Assembly: GCA_964490705.1 (NCBI GenBank)
Contig: CAZBCG010000006.1
Location: 113,151 to 177,150, forward strand
Source of the DNA: Fodinibius sp964490705
GTDB lineage: Bacteria > Bacteroidota > Rhodothermia > Balneolales > Balneolaceae
Length of the DNA: 64,000 bases
Reading direction: 5' to 3'
Positions 19,018 through 27,966 of the stretch are shown piece by piece. Positions within the stretch are counted from its first letter, which is position 1. Every line of letters begins with the position of its first letter. The notes under the pieces are model-generated. The model saw nothing but the letters and a program-made list of their open reading frames with translations, ran no database searches and was not told the DNA's origin. Position numbers and translations under genes: made by a program.

Positions 19018-20559
19018 TTATCCCAGCCAACCTTCTCTGTCTAAGCTGCGGTATTGAATAGCCTCTGCTATGTGGTTTGAACGAATATTTTCATCGCGTT
19101 CGAGATCAGCAATTGTTCGCGAAACTTTGAGGATTCGATCATACGCCCGCGCCGAAAGTCCCAGTGAGGTGATCGCTTTTTTGAGCATCTGCTTCCCGGC
19201 ATCATCCAGCGTACAGATCTTGCGAGACATCTTGGTGTTCATTTGCGCATTACAATAGACATTTTTCACACCCTCAAATCGCTCGGTCTGCACCTGCCGC
19301 GCCTGTACTACTCGTCCTCGTATTTTTTCTGATGATTCTCCCTTCGACTTGCTGGAGAGTTCATCATAACTCACCTTCTGCACTTCGATATGTAAATCAA
19401 TCCGATCAAGCATGGGCCCGCTGATTTTACTCAGGTACCGCTGCATCTGTGAGGGAGAAGCACCTCCCGGATCAGCGGGATCGTACCAATCTCCCGTGGG
19501 CGATGGGTTCATCGAGGCCACGAGCATAATACGACTGGGATAGCTCACGCTCATGCGCGCACGCGATATACTAACAGAACCATCCTCCAGCGGCTGACGC
19601 ATTACTTCCAGCGCACTGCGCTTAAACTCGGGCACCTCATCCAAAAAGAGGACGCCGTTATGCGCCATGGAAATTTCGCCGGGCATGGGAATACTGCCAC
19701 CACCAACCAGAGCAACATCAGAAACCGTATGGTGCGGCGATCGAAACGGGCGATTCGTGACCAGTGCTTTTCCACCGGGCAATAAGCCAGCCACGGAATG
19801 GATCTTGGTTGTTTCTAGGGCTTCATCCAGCGTAAGAGGAGGTAAAATCGTGGGCAGTCGCCGTGCCATCATCGTTTTGCCGGAACCGGGCGGGCCAACC
19901 ATTATAACATTATGTCCGCCGGCAGCTGCTACTTCCAGAGCTCGTTTGACGTTCTCCTGCCCCCGCACATCGCTAAAGTCCAGAATCTCCCCCTCACCAT
20001 TTCTACGAAACATTTTTTTAACATCCACATCCAGGGCCGAATGCGTATCTTCATCCTGCAACCACTCCATCACTTCGGTTAAGTGCTCAAACGAATACAC
20101 ATTGATACCATCGACTACTGCTGCTTCGGGACCGTTTTCGGCGGGAACAACCATATGCTTCAGTCCCTTATCACGAGCCTGCACTGCCATCGGCAGCACG
20201 CCATTAACGGCCCGCAACTTACCATCCAGCGCGAGCTCTCCGAGAATGAGCGTATCTTCGAGTTTCTCGGTTTCTATTTGTCCTGATACATTGAGCAACG
20301 TCACGGCAATGGGCAGATCAAACGCACTGCCCTCTTTGGGTAGGTCGGCCGGGGCTAAATTTACAGTGATGCGTCCTTTTGGAAATTCGGCATTAGAATT
20401 CTTGAGCGCCGCTTCGATACGATCACTAGATTCGCTGACGGCACGATCGGGTAATCCCACTAAAAAATACTTGGGCATGCCCGTGGACATATTGGTCTCA
20501 ACTTCGATAAGGCGCGCATCTACACCAATGGTAGAGGCACAATAAACGCGTGATAGCAT
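19018..20559 (-). CDS. comM: YifB-family Mg-chelatase-like AAA+ ATPase (ComM)
   Basis: 513 residues, normal length. N-terminal Lon-like domain (VEVETNMSTGMPKYFLVGLP), Walker A VGPPGSGKTMMARRLP (~218-233), Walker B FLDEVPEF (~300), and a magnesium-chelatase C-terminal domain. ComM drives branch migration during natural transformation. The Cys-rich zinc motif of many homologues (MNPCPCG) is MNPSPTGDWYDPADPGG here, so zinc is not bound; I recall similar Cys-less forms in Bacteroidota. A strong Shine-Dalgarno (AAGGAGA) precedes ATG 20559, and the two-part motif at 20598-20630 points at it. Confidence 0.9.
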   Translation of the reverse strand: MLSRVYCASTIGVDARLIEVETNMSTGMPKYFLVGLPDRAVSESSDRIEAALKNSNAEFPKGRITVNLAPADLPKEGSAFDLPIAVTLLNVSGQIETEKLEDTLILGELALDGKLRAVNGVLPMAVQARDKGLKHMVVPAENGPEAAVVDGINVYSFEHLTEVMEWLQDEDTHSALDVDVKKMFRRNGEGEILDFSDVRGQENVKRALEVAAAGGHNVIMVGPPGSGKTMMARRLPTILPPLTLDEALETTKIHSVAGLLPGGKALVTNRPFRSPHHTVSDVALVGGGSIPMPGEISMAHNGVLFLDEVPEFKRSALEVMRQPLEDGSVSISRARMSVSYPSRIMLVASMNPSPTGDWYDPADPGGASPSQMQRYLSKISGPMLDRIDLHIEVQKVSYDELSSKSKGESSEKIRGRVVQARQVQTERFEGVKNVYCNAQMNTKMSRKICTLDDAGKQMLKKAITSLGLSARAYDRILKVSRTIADLERDENIRSNHIAEAIQYRSLDREGWLG

Positions 20560-20597
20560 AAGGTCTCCTTGGTGAATCTTTCTTTAATCGTTAACGT

Positions 20598-20630
20598 AGT
20601 AAGACCTTGAAGCGAACGATTCCTTACAAA
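20598..20630 (-). promoter_or_regulatory. Two-part motif TTTGTAAGGA-N14-GGTCTTACT, copy 1 (upstream of yifB)
   Basis: On the minus strand TTTGTAAGGA (20630-20621), 14 bases, then GGTCTTACT (20606-20598), 38 bases before the yifB start codon. Identical half-sites with 13-14 base spacing occur at 44057-44089 and 25318-25349. Layout and spacing resemble an ECF-sigma promoter; GTAAG/CTTAC also form a dyad. Confidence 0.55.
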
Positions 20631-20668
20631 AGGAATTAAATTTGATCCAAAAGTAGCTTTATAATTAA

Positions 20669-21091
20669 ATGAGTAAGCAAATTATGGAAACCTCAAACTC
20701 CCGCAAGACCTTTACCCAAGAAATTAAAGGCACTGTTTCTGAGATCATCAGTCAGATAAAAAAATTAATTAAAGAAGGAAATGCCCGCCGCGTTATTATT
20801 AAGGACAAGAAGGGGAAAGTCCTTTTCCAGTCACAGCTGACGGTAGGTGTAGGAGGTGCTGCCCTATTGACGACCATTGCTCCTATTGTTTCGGCGATCA
20901 GCATGTTTGCGCTGTTTATGAACGATATAAAAATCATTGTCGAGCGCTATCCAGATGAAGAAATGGACGGGGATGAATACGAGGTAGAAGCTGATTTTAT
21001 CGAAATCCGTGATGAGGATGATGAATCAACAGAAGAAAAAGAAGACAATGAAGAAATGGATAAAACGGTAGGAAAAGATAGTGAGGAGTAA
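20669..21091 (+). CDS. DUF4342-type small membrane-associated protein
   Basis: 140 residues. Residues ~14-90 match the DUF4342 pattern: an amphipathic helix (TVSEIISQIKKLIKEGNARR), a short beta segment (VIIKDKKGKVLFQSQL), then a hydrophobic stretch (GVGGAALLTTIAPIVSAISMFALF, ~60-83) that may span or dip into the membrane. The last 45 residues are strongly acidic. Function unknown in the family. It is divergent from yifB. ATG 20669 is used; M6 at 20684 is an alternative start. Confidence 0.7.
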   Translation: MSKQIMETSNSRKTFTQEIKGTVSEIISQIKKLIKEGNARRVIIKDKKGKVLFQSQLTVGVGGAALLTTIAPIVSAISMFALFMNDIKIIVERYPDEEMDGDEYEVEADFIEIRDEDDESTEEKEDNEEMDKTVGKDSEE

Positions 21092-21094
21092 TAA

Positions 21095-21123
21095 GTAACG
21101 AGTAAAAACAGATCACTCGTTAC
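21095..21123. terminator. Hairpin between converging DUF4342 and trxB genes
   Basis: GTAACGAGT at 21095-21103 pairs with ACTCGTTAC at 21115-21123 (9 bp, 11-base loop). No long U-tract; may serve as a two-way terminator or be an intergenic repeat. Confidence 0.4.
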
Positions 21124-21142
21124 TCATCACTCATGGAAAAAA

Positions 21143-22114
21143 TTACTCCGCCAGCGCCTTTTCTTTGACTTCGATCTCGGCCAAAAATCGCTCGGCATCG
21201 AGAGCGGCGCGACATCCCGTTCCAGCTGCGGTAACCGCCTGACGATACACCGGATCCATTGCATCTCCAGAGGCAAATATTCCGGGCATATCGGTTTCCG
21301 TTGACTGCCCCTTCGTTTTGATATAACCCACATCATCCATTTCGAGCACGCCTTTAAACAGATCGGTGTTGGGCTTGTGTCCAATCGCGATGAACACCCC
21401 TGTTACATCATCCAGCGTGGTGATTTCCTGCGTTTCGTTGTTGATCACCTTTACGCCATCAACAGCATCTTCGCCGAGCACTTCCTCGAGTTCGGTATCC
21501 CACATAAACTCAATTTTATCGTCATTGAATGCGCGATTCTGCATCGTTTTTGATGCACGAAGCTCTTGCCGGCGATGCAGGACGGTAACTTTGCTGGCGA
21601 ACTTGGTCAAGAACGTAGCTTCTTCCATCGCCGTATCGCCACCGCCTACTACAATTACGTGCTCATCACGAAAAAAGGCACCGTCGCATGTTGCACAGGC
21701 CGACACGCCCTTCCCACGCAGGCGCTGTTCACTTTCAAGATCTAGCCATTTGGCAGATGCACCGGTTGAAACGATAATGGATTTAGCAAATAGTTCTGTT
21801 TCTTCATCCACTTCAAGTCGATAGGGACGCTCATCAAAATCGATATTCGTTACCATGCCGTAGCGGCAGTCGGCTCCAAAACGCTTGGCCTGTTCGCGGA
21901 AATCCTTCATCATCGCGGGCCCCATCACCCCTTCGGGATAACCGGGATAATTCTCTACATCCGTCGTTTGCATGAGTTGACCGCCGGGCTCAGGCCCCTC
22001 AAATACAAGGGGATTTAAATCAGCACGTGCTGCATACAGTGCAGCCGTTAATCCCGCAGGACCACTTCCAACGATTACTACATCAAATGTTTTGCCAGCA
22101 ATATCTTCCATCAT
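21143..22114 (-). CDS. trxB: Thioredoxin-disulfide reductase
   Basis: 323 residues. FAD-binding GSGPAGLTAALYAARA (~17-32), redox-active CATCDG (CxxC, ~145), NADPH-binding GGGDTAMEEA (~163) and the FAD-distal IFASGDAMDPVYRQ (~290). Transfers electrons from NADPH to thioredoxin in the cytoplasm. Converges with the DUF4342 gene. Start is ATG 22114, with a second ATG one codon later. Confidence 0.95.
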   Translation of the reverse strand: MMEDIAGKTFDVVIVGSGPAGLTAALYAARADLNPLVFEGPEPGGQLMQTTDVENYPGYPEGVMGPAMMKDFREQAKRFGADCRYGMVTNIDFDERPYRLEVDEETELFAKSIIVSTGASAKWLDLESEQRLRGKGVSACATCDGAFFRDEHVIVVGGGDTAMEEATFLTKFASKVTVLHRRQELRASKTMQNRAFNDDKIEFMWDTELEEVLGEDAVDGVKVINNETQEITTLDDVTGVFIAIGHKPNTDLFKGVLEMDDVGYIKTKGQSTETDMPGIFASGDAMDPVYRQAVTAAGTGCRAALDAERFLAEIEVKEKALAE

Positions 22115-22337
22115 TATAATTTAACGAGTTTGAAATAATTCGGTCATAAACTACAAAATTTAGCTCAAAGGATTGAGTCAAAAATTCCTATTAGATTCAT
22201 AGGCTCAATCAATTTACTTTGACTTGTATCCGTAAATAAGACGTGTTCAACTTTTCGAATCTTACCTCATTATCCGTTTGTAAAACTACAAGTTTTCAAT
22301 AAGTTACGGCTTAATTCAAAACTGTTGGTGAACTGTT

Positions 22338-23465
22338 GTGACTATAGCTATCCCAAAAGAAACGGCAGAACGCGAAAAAAGAGTAGCACTTACTCCTGAA
22401 ACTGTTGGCAAGCTGACTGACAAAGGGCTGGAGGTTTGGGTAGAAGCTGATGCCGGCAACCCGGCCAATTATCTTAATCAGGCCTATCAAAAGGCTGGTG
22501 CTGATACCGTGTCTGATCGCAACAAACTTTTTAGTGAGGCGGATATTGTCATCAGTATCCAGACCCCACCCCAAGGAGATCTGGAAAAAATGAAGGAAGG
22601 CAGCATCCTCATCTGTTTTCTGTGGGCGCTGCAAAACGAAGATACAGTCGATTTTCTCAGGGAAAAAAATATTACTGCTTTGGGGATGGACGCCATTCCC
22701 CGCATTTCGCGTGCTCAAAATATGGATGCTCTTTCCTCGATGAGTTCTATTGCAGGATATAAAGCAGGCCTGATTGGCGCTAATGAACTGGATCGCTATT
22801 TGCCGATGATGATGACGGCTGCCGGAACAATCGCACCCGCAAAAGTACTGGTGCTGGGTGCCGGCGTAGCGGGACTCCAATCTATTGCTACTGCCAAACG
22901 GCTGGGCGCTGTCGTTGAGGCCTTTGACATTCGTCCCGCCGTAAAAGAACAGGTCGAAAGTCTGGGAGCCACTTTTGTAGAAGTGCCCGATCTTGATGAA
23001 GAATCAGAAACCGAAGGCGGCTATGCCAAGGAACTGGCCGAGGACGAACAGGAACGACAGCGACAGGTGATCCACGAGCATGCTAAGAAATCCGACATTA
23101 TCATTACTACTGCCTTAATTCCCGGGAAGCCGGCTCCGCTTCTTGTCACCAAAGAGATGGTGAAAGATATGCATGCCGGGGCTGTAATTGTGGATTTGGC
23201 TGCCGAACAAGGCGGCAATTGTGAGCTCACTGAACCGGGAGAAACAGCAGTTAAGCACGATGTGAAAATTATTGGTCCGCTAAACTTGCCGAGCATGCTG
23301 GCTTATCATGCCAGTCAGATGTATTCCAAAAATATGCTGGCATTGCTCAATCACCTGCTTAATGAAGACGGCAAACCGGAATTCGATTTTGAAGATGAAA
23401 TCACGCTAAAAACAACGATCACGCATCAGGGCGAAATCATCAGCCCCATGCTTAAGGATAATTAA
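22338..23465 (+). CDS. pntAA: NAD(P) transhydrogenase alpha subunit, NAD-binding part
   Basis: 375 residues, starting at GTG 22338 (TIAIPKETAEREKRVAL). The alanine-dehydrogenase/PntA dI domain is shown by the nucleotide fold VLVLGAGVAGLQSIATAKRLGA (~170-191) and the RQD-loop region AQNMDALSSMSSIAGYKA (~125-142). Cytoplasmic dI of proton-translocating transhydrogenase. Followed by separate genes for the short membrane alpha part and beta subunit, the three-gene arrangement common in bacteria with split PntA. A 75-base AT-rich hairpin-like repeat separates it from pntAB. Confidence 0.92.
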   Translation: MTIAIPKETAEREKRVALTPETVGKLTDKGLEVWVEADAGNPANYLNQAYQKAGADTVSDRNKLFSEADIVISIQTPPQGDLEKMKEGSILICFLWALQNEDTVDFLREKNITALGMDAIPRISRAQNMDALSSMSSIAGYKAGLIGANELDRYLPMMMTAAGTIAPAKVLVLGAGVAGLQSIATAKRLGAVVEAFDIRPAVKEQVESLGATFVEVPDLDEESETEGGYAKELAEDEQERQRQVIHEHAKKSDIIITTALIPGKPAPLLVTKEMVKDMHAGAVIVDLAAEQGGNCELTEPGETAVKHDVKIIGPLNLPSMLAYHASQMYSKNMLALLNHLLNEDGKPEFDFEDEITLKTTITHQGEIISPMLKDN

Positions 23466-23540
23466 AAATGAAAAATTAGGAATGATGAATTATAGTTACC
23501 AATTCCTAATTCTTCATTCCCAATTCAAAATTGTAAAATC
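23466..23540. repeat. AT-rich inverted repeat inside the pnt operon
   Basis: AATTAGGAAT near 23474 pairs with ATTCCTAATT near 23502, followed by TCTTCATTCCCAATTC. It fills the whole gap between pntAA and pntAB; it may be a processed or attenuating hairpin or one of the genome's intergenic repeats. Confidence 0.45.
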
Positions 23541-23834
23541 ATGTCTGGACTCATTTTTAACCTCTTTATTTTCGTGCTGACCTCTTTTGTGGGCTTCGAG
23601 TTAATCTCCAAAGTCCCGCCAACGCTGCATACCCCACTGATGTCGGGTGCCAATGCTATTTCCGGGATTACAATCCTTGGCGCACTGGTCGTTGCAGGAC
23701 AGACGGAAAGCGAAGTCGCCCAGCTTATCGGCTTCCTGGCAATCGTGTTTGCGACTATTAACGTAGTCGGCGGATTTATGGTGACCGATCGCATGCTGGA
23801 AATGTTCAAGAAAAAAGAGAAAAATAATGAGTAG
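23541..23834 (+). CDS. pntAB: NAD(P) transhydrogenase alpha subunit, membrane part
   Basis: 97 residues with three hydrophobic helices; HTPLMSGANAISGITILGAL (~33-52) is the conserved PntA dII signature. Forms part of the proton channel. Overlaps the start of pntB by 8 bases. Confidence 0.92.
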   Translation: MSGLIFNLFIFVLTSFVGFELISKVPPTLHTPLMSGANAISGITILGALVVAGQTESEVAQLIGFLAIVFATINVVGGFMVTDRMLEMFKKKEKNNE

Positions 23835-25248
23835 TCTTCTTCCTCCATCCATACAGGCGGTACTTCCAAACCTGATTCAGCTTTGTTACCTCATTGCCAC
23901 CGGGGTATTTATCTTTGGGATCAAGCGACTCGGTTCTCCGGCCACTGCCCGATCGGGAAATCAGCTTGCGGCATTGGGAATGCTCATTGGGGTGGTTGTA
24001 ACACTTTTCGATCAGCAGATTATCTCGTTTGAATATATTATCGGCGGCATTGTTTTGGGATCAGCAATTGGTGCTTTTGCCGCAAAAAAAGTAGAAATGA
24101 CCGCCATGCCGGAAATGGTAGCTATATTCAACGGCTTTGGCGGTGGTGCCTCGGCCGTAGTGGCCTGGGGTGAATTTGTCCGTGTAGCCGACCCTACCAC
24201 ACTTGTTACCCAAGATCTTGTCACTATCGGACTTAGTATCCTGATTGGCTCCATCACCTTTACCGGCAGTTTCATCGCCTTTGGCAAACTCAAGGGATTT
24301 ATTAGTGGCAACCCCATCACCTTTCCGGGACACAATATTTTTAATGCCCTGCTAACAGTTGGCACGCTCGTACTGGTAGGATGGCTGGCCTATGATCCCG
24401 CTAATCAATTAGTGTTCTGGCTGGTGTTCGGCGTTGCTTTACTGCTGGGTATTTTAACAGTCATTCCGATCGGCGGCGCCGATATGCCGGTGGTCATTTC
24501 ACTGCTCAACTCCTACTCCGGCATCGCCGCATCCATGGCGGGCTTTGTGATCAACAACAATCTGCTCATTATCAGCGGTGCGCTGGTTGGGGCAGCAGGA
24601 CTCATCCTCACAAACATCATGTGCAAAGCGATGAACCGAACGCTCACGAATGTGCTCTTTGGCGCATTCGGCGGAGACGGTGACTCGGGATCTGGTCCCG
24701 CCGCCGATACCGACAAAACCGTGCGCGAAACGACCCCGGATGATGTGGCCTTGCAATGCGCCTATTCCGATCGCGTGGTGATCGTACCCGGTTACGGATT
24801 AGCAGTTGCCCAAGCGCAGCACGTGCTTAAAGAAGTAGCTGATAAGCTTGAGAACCGAGGAGTAGAAGTAAAGTACGGCATCCATCCCGTCGCCGGACGC
24901 ATGCCCGGACACATGAATGTACTGCTGGCCGAGGCCGATGTGCCTTACGATCAACTTTACGATATGGAACAGATTAATCCGGAATTTAAATCAACGGATG
25001 TGGTGCTGATTATCGGTGCCAATGATGTGGTGAATCCCGTAGCAAAAACCGAGCCCGGAAGTCCCATTTACGGCATGCCCATCATGAATGTGGATGAAGC
25101 CGAACGGACCATTGTATTTAAGCGGAGCCTGAATCCCGGTTTTGCCGGCATCGATAATCCGCTGTTCTACAAAGAATCTAATCAGATGTTCTTTGGGGAT
25201 GCGAAAGACTCGCTGCAGGCGCTTTCCCATTCGCTCAAGGAAGTTTGA
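23827..25248 (+). CDS. pntB: NAD(P) transhydrogenase beta subunit
   Basis: 473 residues. Membrane domain of about nine helices up to ~residue 280, including MPEMVAIFNGFGGGASAVVA and GADMPVVISLLNSYSGIAASMAGF, then the NADP-binding dIII with VPGYGLAVAQAQH (~319), HPVAGRMPGHMNVLLAEADVPYD (~350) and IGANDVVNPVAKTEPGSPIYGMP (~400). Completes the enzyme that makes NADPH from NADH at the expense of the proton gradient. ATG overlaps pntAB. Confidence 0.95.
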   Translation: MSSLLPPSIQAVLPNLIQLCYLIATGVFIFGIKRLGSPATARSGNQLAALGMLIGVVVTLFDQQIISFEYIIGGIVLGSAIGAFAAKKVEMTAMPEMVAIFNGFGGGASAVVAWGEFVRVADPTTLVTQDLVTIGLSILIGSITFTGSFIAFGKLKGFISGNPITFPGHNIFNALLTVGTLVLVGWLAYDPANQLVFWLVFGVALLLGILTVIPIGGADMPVVISLLNSYSGIAASMAGFVINNNLLIISGALVGAAGLILTNIMCKAMNRTLTNVLFGAFGGDGDSGSGPAADTDKTVRETTPDDVALQCAYSDRVVIVPGYGLAVAQAQHVLKEVADKLENRGVEVKYGIHPVAGRMPGHMNVLLAEADVPYDQLYDMEQINPEFKSTDVVLIIGANDVVNPVAKTEPGSPIYGMPIMNVDEAERTIVFKRSLNPGFAGIDNPLFYKESNQMFFGDAKDSLQALSHSLKEV

Positions 25249-25317
25249 AGCAAGATACAAGTTACAAGATTCAGGACTCGTCCTGCCGGATATTCCACGT
25301 TACCTTTACGCAATAAC

Positions 25318-25349
25318 TTTGTAAGGACCGCTGTTTCATCGGTCTTACT
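25318..25349 (+). promoter_or_regulatory. Two-part motif TTTGTAAGGA-N13-GGTCTTACT, copy 2
   Basis: TTTGTAAGGA at 25318-25327 and GGTCTTACT at 25341-25349, 18 bases before ATG 25368 of the four-helix-bundle gene. Here the dyad extends to GTAAGGACCG/CGGTCTTAC, so a hairpin is also possible. Confidence 0.55.
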
Positions 25350-25367
25350 TATAAAAAGGTTAAGACC

Positions 25368-25730
25368 ATGAGCTATAAGAAGCTGCAGATCTGGCAATTA
25401 TCCAGAGAAATTGTAATTGAGGTCCATAAGATGACTATGGATTTACCCAAATTTGAACTATATGAAACCGGGAGCCAAATTCGTAGATCATAAAAATCAA
25501 TACGATCAAATATCGTAGAGGGATATGGAAGGAGACGTTACAAACAAGATTTTATACGGTTTTTAATTTACGCTCACTCCTCAGTTGATGAAACAAGAGA
25601 TCATTTAGAAATACTTTTTGAAACAAAATCATTATCCGATAAAGAATTATTTAATCATTTATCACATAAGTTAAACCTGCTTGGCAAAAACTTTACCAAT
25701 TTATTGAATCAGTCGAAAAAAGCCACCTAA
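25368..25730 (+). pseudogene. Four helix bundle protein (23S rRNA IVS family), one in-frame stop
   Basis: Translation from ATG 25368 gives MSYKKLQIWQLSREIVIEVH..., the start typical of the 'four helix bundle'/rRNA intervening-sequence protein family. Codon 42 (25491-25493) is TAA; the frame then continues without shift as KSIRSNIVEGYGRRRYKQDF to a stop at 25728-25730, 121 codons in all. SNI-EGYGR is the family hallmark and lies just after the stop. One TCA-to-TAA change would explain it. Family function is unknown. Treated as a recent pseudogene, although a sequencing error cannot be excluded. Confidence 0.75.
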
Positions 25731-25820
25731 ATTGATATTGGCTTCTCTTGCACCATGCCACCTGTGTCATGCATCATAAACTTTTCTGTTTAAATCCGTG
25801 TAAATCTGCGGCCTCCTATA

Positions 25821-27110
25821 CTAATCTTCTTCTATATCATCCTCATAAAATTGCATCGCCATCCAAAAGCAGAGAGTTGCTAGAATTCCACAATAACTAA
25901 ATACCAGCATCAAAGCTTTTGCCGCGCCGTAATCACCGGTAAAAAACGTATCCATCAGCCAGCCGGTGAGCGGTGGACCTACACCAAATCCCACTACGCT
26001 GATGACAAACAGATACAATCCACCGGCCAGTGCCCGCATGTTCGGTTTCACCAAATATTGCAAAATCGCTGCGGCAATTCCGTTATAGGATGAGGAGATC
26101 ACATTCGCCAGCCCAATTAAAACCAACGCTGTCGTTGCTGATTCGGCAAACAAGCCAAAATAGTACAACGGAAGGCACCCCAAAGCAGCAAATATTCCCG
26201 GCACAAATCGGTACGAAGGTTCAATTTTTTGAGCCAGCCAGTCAGCAGCTTTGCCCGATGCCATTACGCTGAGTCCCGTGGCCATCATAAACCAGCCGTA
26301 CTGCGGTACCAGCGAACCGGCACCATGGATATCGGTGAGCACAATACCGATAAATCCGAGGATCGTATAACCGGTGAACGCGAGGAAAGAAAATCCCAAA
26401 AAATGATAGCGCACGGTCTTTTTATTGAGGATATACGAAACCACTTCGGTAAAACTAGCTTCGGTATCAAACCGCTGATTTTCCTGCGTGATGCCGCGTG
26501 GCAATTCGCGAATCACGAACCAGCCAATCCCGGCGATGAGAATGCCCGGCAACCCAACAGCCATCAGCGCCATTCGCCAGTCATAGGCCTGTGCAATCCC
26601 GCCGCCGACCAAGAAGGAAACGCCAATCCCCACGAAAATACCGGCCGAATAAATAGAAAATACCGTTCCCCGCTTGTCGGGACGAAAATAATCCGAAAGC
26701 AGCGAATAGACCGCCGGACTCAAGGCCGATTCGCTAATCCCCACAAAAAATCGCGCTGTAATTAGAAAGGCAAGTGAACTGGCAAATCCGCTAATAAATG
26801 TCATCAGGCTCCACACTACCAGTCCGGCAATAATCATCAGCTTACGCGAGTAGATATCCGCCAACCGCCCCATCGGAATGCCGCAAATAGCATAAATAAA
26901 GGAAAAGGCAGTGCCGTACATCAGTCCCACTTGAAAATTACTGAGTGATAATTCTTGCTGGATTTGGGGTGCCAATACGGCGATAATCTGTCGATCCACA
27001 AAACTGGAGATATAAATGAGCGTCAGCAGCCCCAGCACCAGCCAGGCATAGGGACTTGAAACCAGTTTTTTGGCCTTTGCTTTTGGTAGAGACATTGGGA
27101 TTACTTTCAT
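25821..27110 (-). CDS. Major facilitator superfamily transporter (spinster-like)
   Basis: 429 residues with 12 predicted membrane helices. FVDRQIIAVLAPQIQQELSLSNFQVGLMYG (~37-66) and the loop motif GIPMGRLADIYSRKLMI (~77-93) are typical of the MFS group related to spinster and hexuronate-type permeases. Import or export of an organic anion is likely; substrate unknown. Start may be ATG 27110 or the Met six codons in. No adjacent metabolic gene indicates a substrate. Confidence 0.82.
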   Translation of the reverse strand: MKVIPMSLPKAKAKKLVSSPYAWLVLGLLTLIYISSFVDRQIIAVLAPQIQQELSLSNFQVGLMYGTAFSFIYAICGIPMGRLADIYSRKLMIIAGLVVWSLMTFISGFASSLAFLITARFFVGISESALSPAVYSLLSDYFRPDKRGTVFSIYSAGIFVGIGVSFLVGGGIAQAYDWRMALMAVGLPGILIAGIGWFVIRELPRGITQENQRFDTEASFTEVVSYILNKKTVRYHFLGFSFLAFTGYTILGFIGIVLTDIHGAGSLVPQYGWFMMATGLSVMASGKAADWLAQKIEPSYRFVPGIFAALGCLPLYYFGLFAESATTALVLIGLANVISSSYNGIAAAILQYLVKPNMRALAGGLYLFVISVVGFGVGPPLTGWLMDTFFTGDYGAAKALMLVFSYCGILATLCFWMAMQFYEDDIEED

Positions 27111-27198
27111 TTATTTTGTGAAGCTAAAGGTAGGGGAAATCACTACTGGAAATCTACCTGCATTTGAGTTGTAAATATTAGAATATTGATTGACAGAA

Positions 27199-27909
27199 AT
27201 GGCAAAAATCAAGCTGTACAACGACCTTCCAAAACTACCCGAAAAAACTGAGGAGCAAAAAGAACGGGCACAAAAAATATTGGACGAGCTCTATAAGCAC
27301 TATCCCAACCCACACTGCGCACTGGATCATCGAAATTCATTCGAACTGCTGTGCGCCACTATTTTGAGTGCGCAGTGCACCGATGTTAGGGTCAATAAGG
27401 TAACACCCGATCTTTTTGATGCCTATCCCACGCCCCAGGCAATGGCCAATGCGCCCATCCAGGAGTTGGAAGAGTTGGTGCGATCAACGGGATTTTACCG
27501 CAACAAGGCCAAGGCCCTGAAGCAATCTTCACAAACCATTACGGAAAAGCACGGTGGAAAAGTCCCCCAAAAGATGGATGACCTGCTCGAACTCTATGGC
27601 GTAGCACGCAAAACGGCAAATGTTGTGCTCGGCAATGCCTTTAATATAAATGTGGGCGTTGTTGTGGATACGCATGTCCGCCGATTTTCTAACAGGTATG
27701 GGTTAACTGAACACGAAAAAAACACCGACAAGATTGAACGCGACCTGATGGCCCTGTTCCCACGTGATTCCTGGACCGATCTTTCGCACCTGATGATTCA
27801 TCACGGACGCAATGCCTGCAAAGCGCGCATTTCTGAACCGCCGGAGCATCCCCTTTGTGAACAGTACGGAATTAAGTGTGAATGTCAGGCGATGCGAAAA
27901 GAAAAATAA
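27199..27909 (+). CDS. nth: Endonuclease III (DNA glycosylase/AP lyase) with unusual cysteine spacing
   Basis: 236 residues from ATG 27199 (a TTG three codons earlier is possible). The helix-hairpin-helix ELYGVARKTANVVLGNAF (~136-153), with the catalytic Lys in the LSAQCTDVRVNKV..LPGVGRKTA-type block and the catalytic Asp in VVDTHVRR (~160), identifies Nth, which removes oxidised pyrimidines. The C-terminal cysteine cluster that normally reads C-x6-C-x2-C-x5-C is here C-x12-C-x6-C-x1-C (ACKAR...HPLCEQYGIKCEC), so the 4Fe-4S loop is atypical. Everything else looks intact. Confidence 0.88.
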   Translation: MAKIKLYNDLPKLPEKTEEQKERAQKILDELYKHYPNPHCALDHRNSFELLCATILSAQCTDVRVNKVTPDLFDAYPTPQAMANAPIQELEELVRSTGFYRNKAKALKQSSQTITEKHGGKVPQKMDDLLELYGVARKTANVVLGNAFNINVGVVVDTHVRRFSNRYGLTEHEKNTDKIERDLMALFPRDSWTDLSHLMIHHGRNACKARISEPPEHPLCEQYGIKCECQAMRKEK

Positions 27910-27966
27910 CAAAATGCCATGCTGTTCAGAGAATTTGGAATCAACATCTGGAAATTTAGTTATGGA

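Larger units (their letters stand above)
25249..25820. other. 572-base gap holding a promoter motif and a broken gene
   Basis: Contains the two-part motif at 25318-25349, a nonsense-interrupted four-helix-bundle gene at 25368-25730, and a dispersed-repeat fragment (AAATCCGTGTAAATCTGCGG, 25793-25812). No other coding or RNA feature recognised. Confidence 0.7.

Noticed and set aside
19018..20559. Loss of zinc cysteines in YifB as an inactivating change
   Set aside because: Cys-less versions with the same MNPSP segment are, as far as I recall, normal in Bacteroidota; the ATPase motifs are intact.
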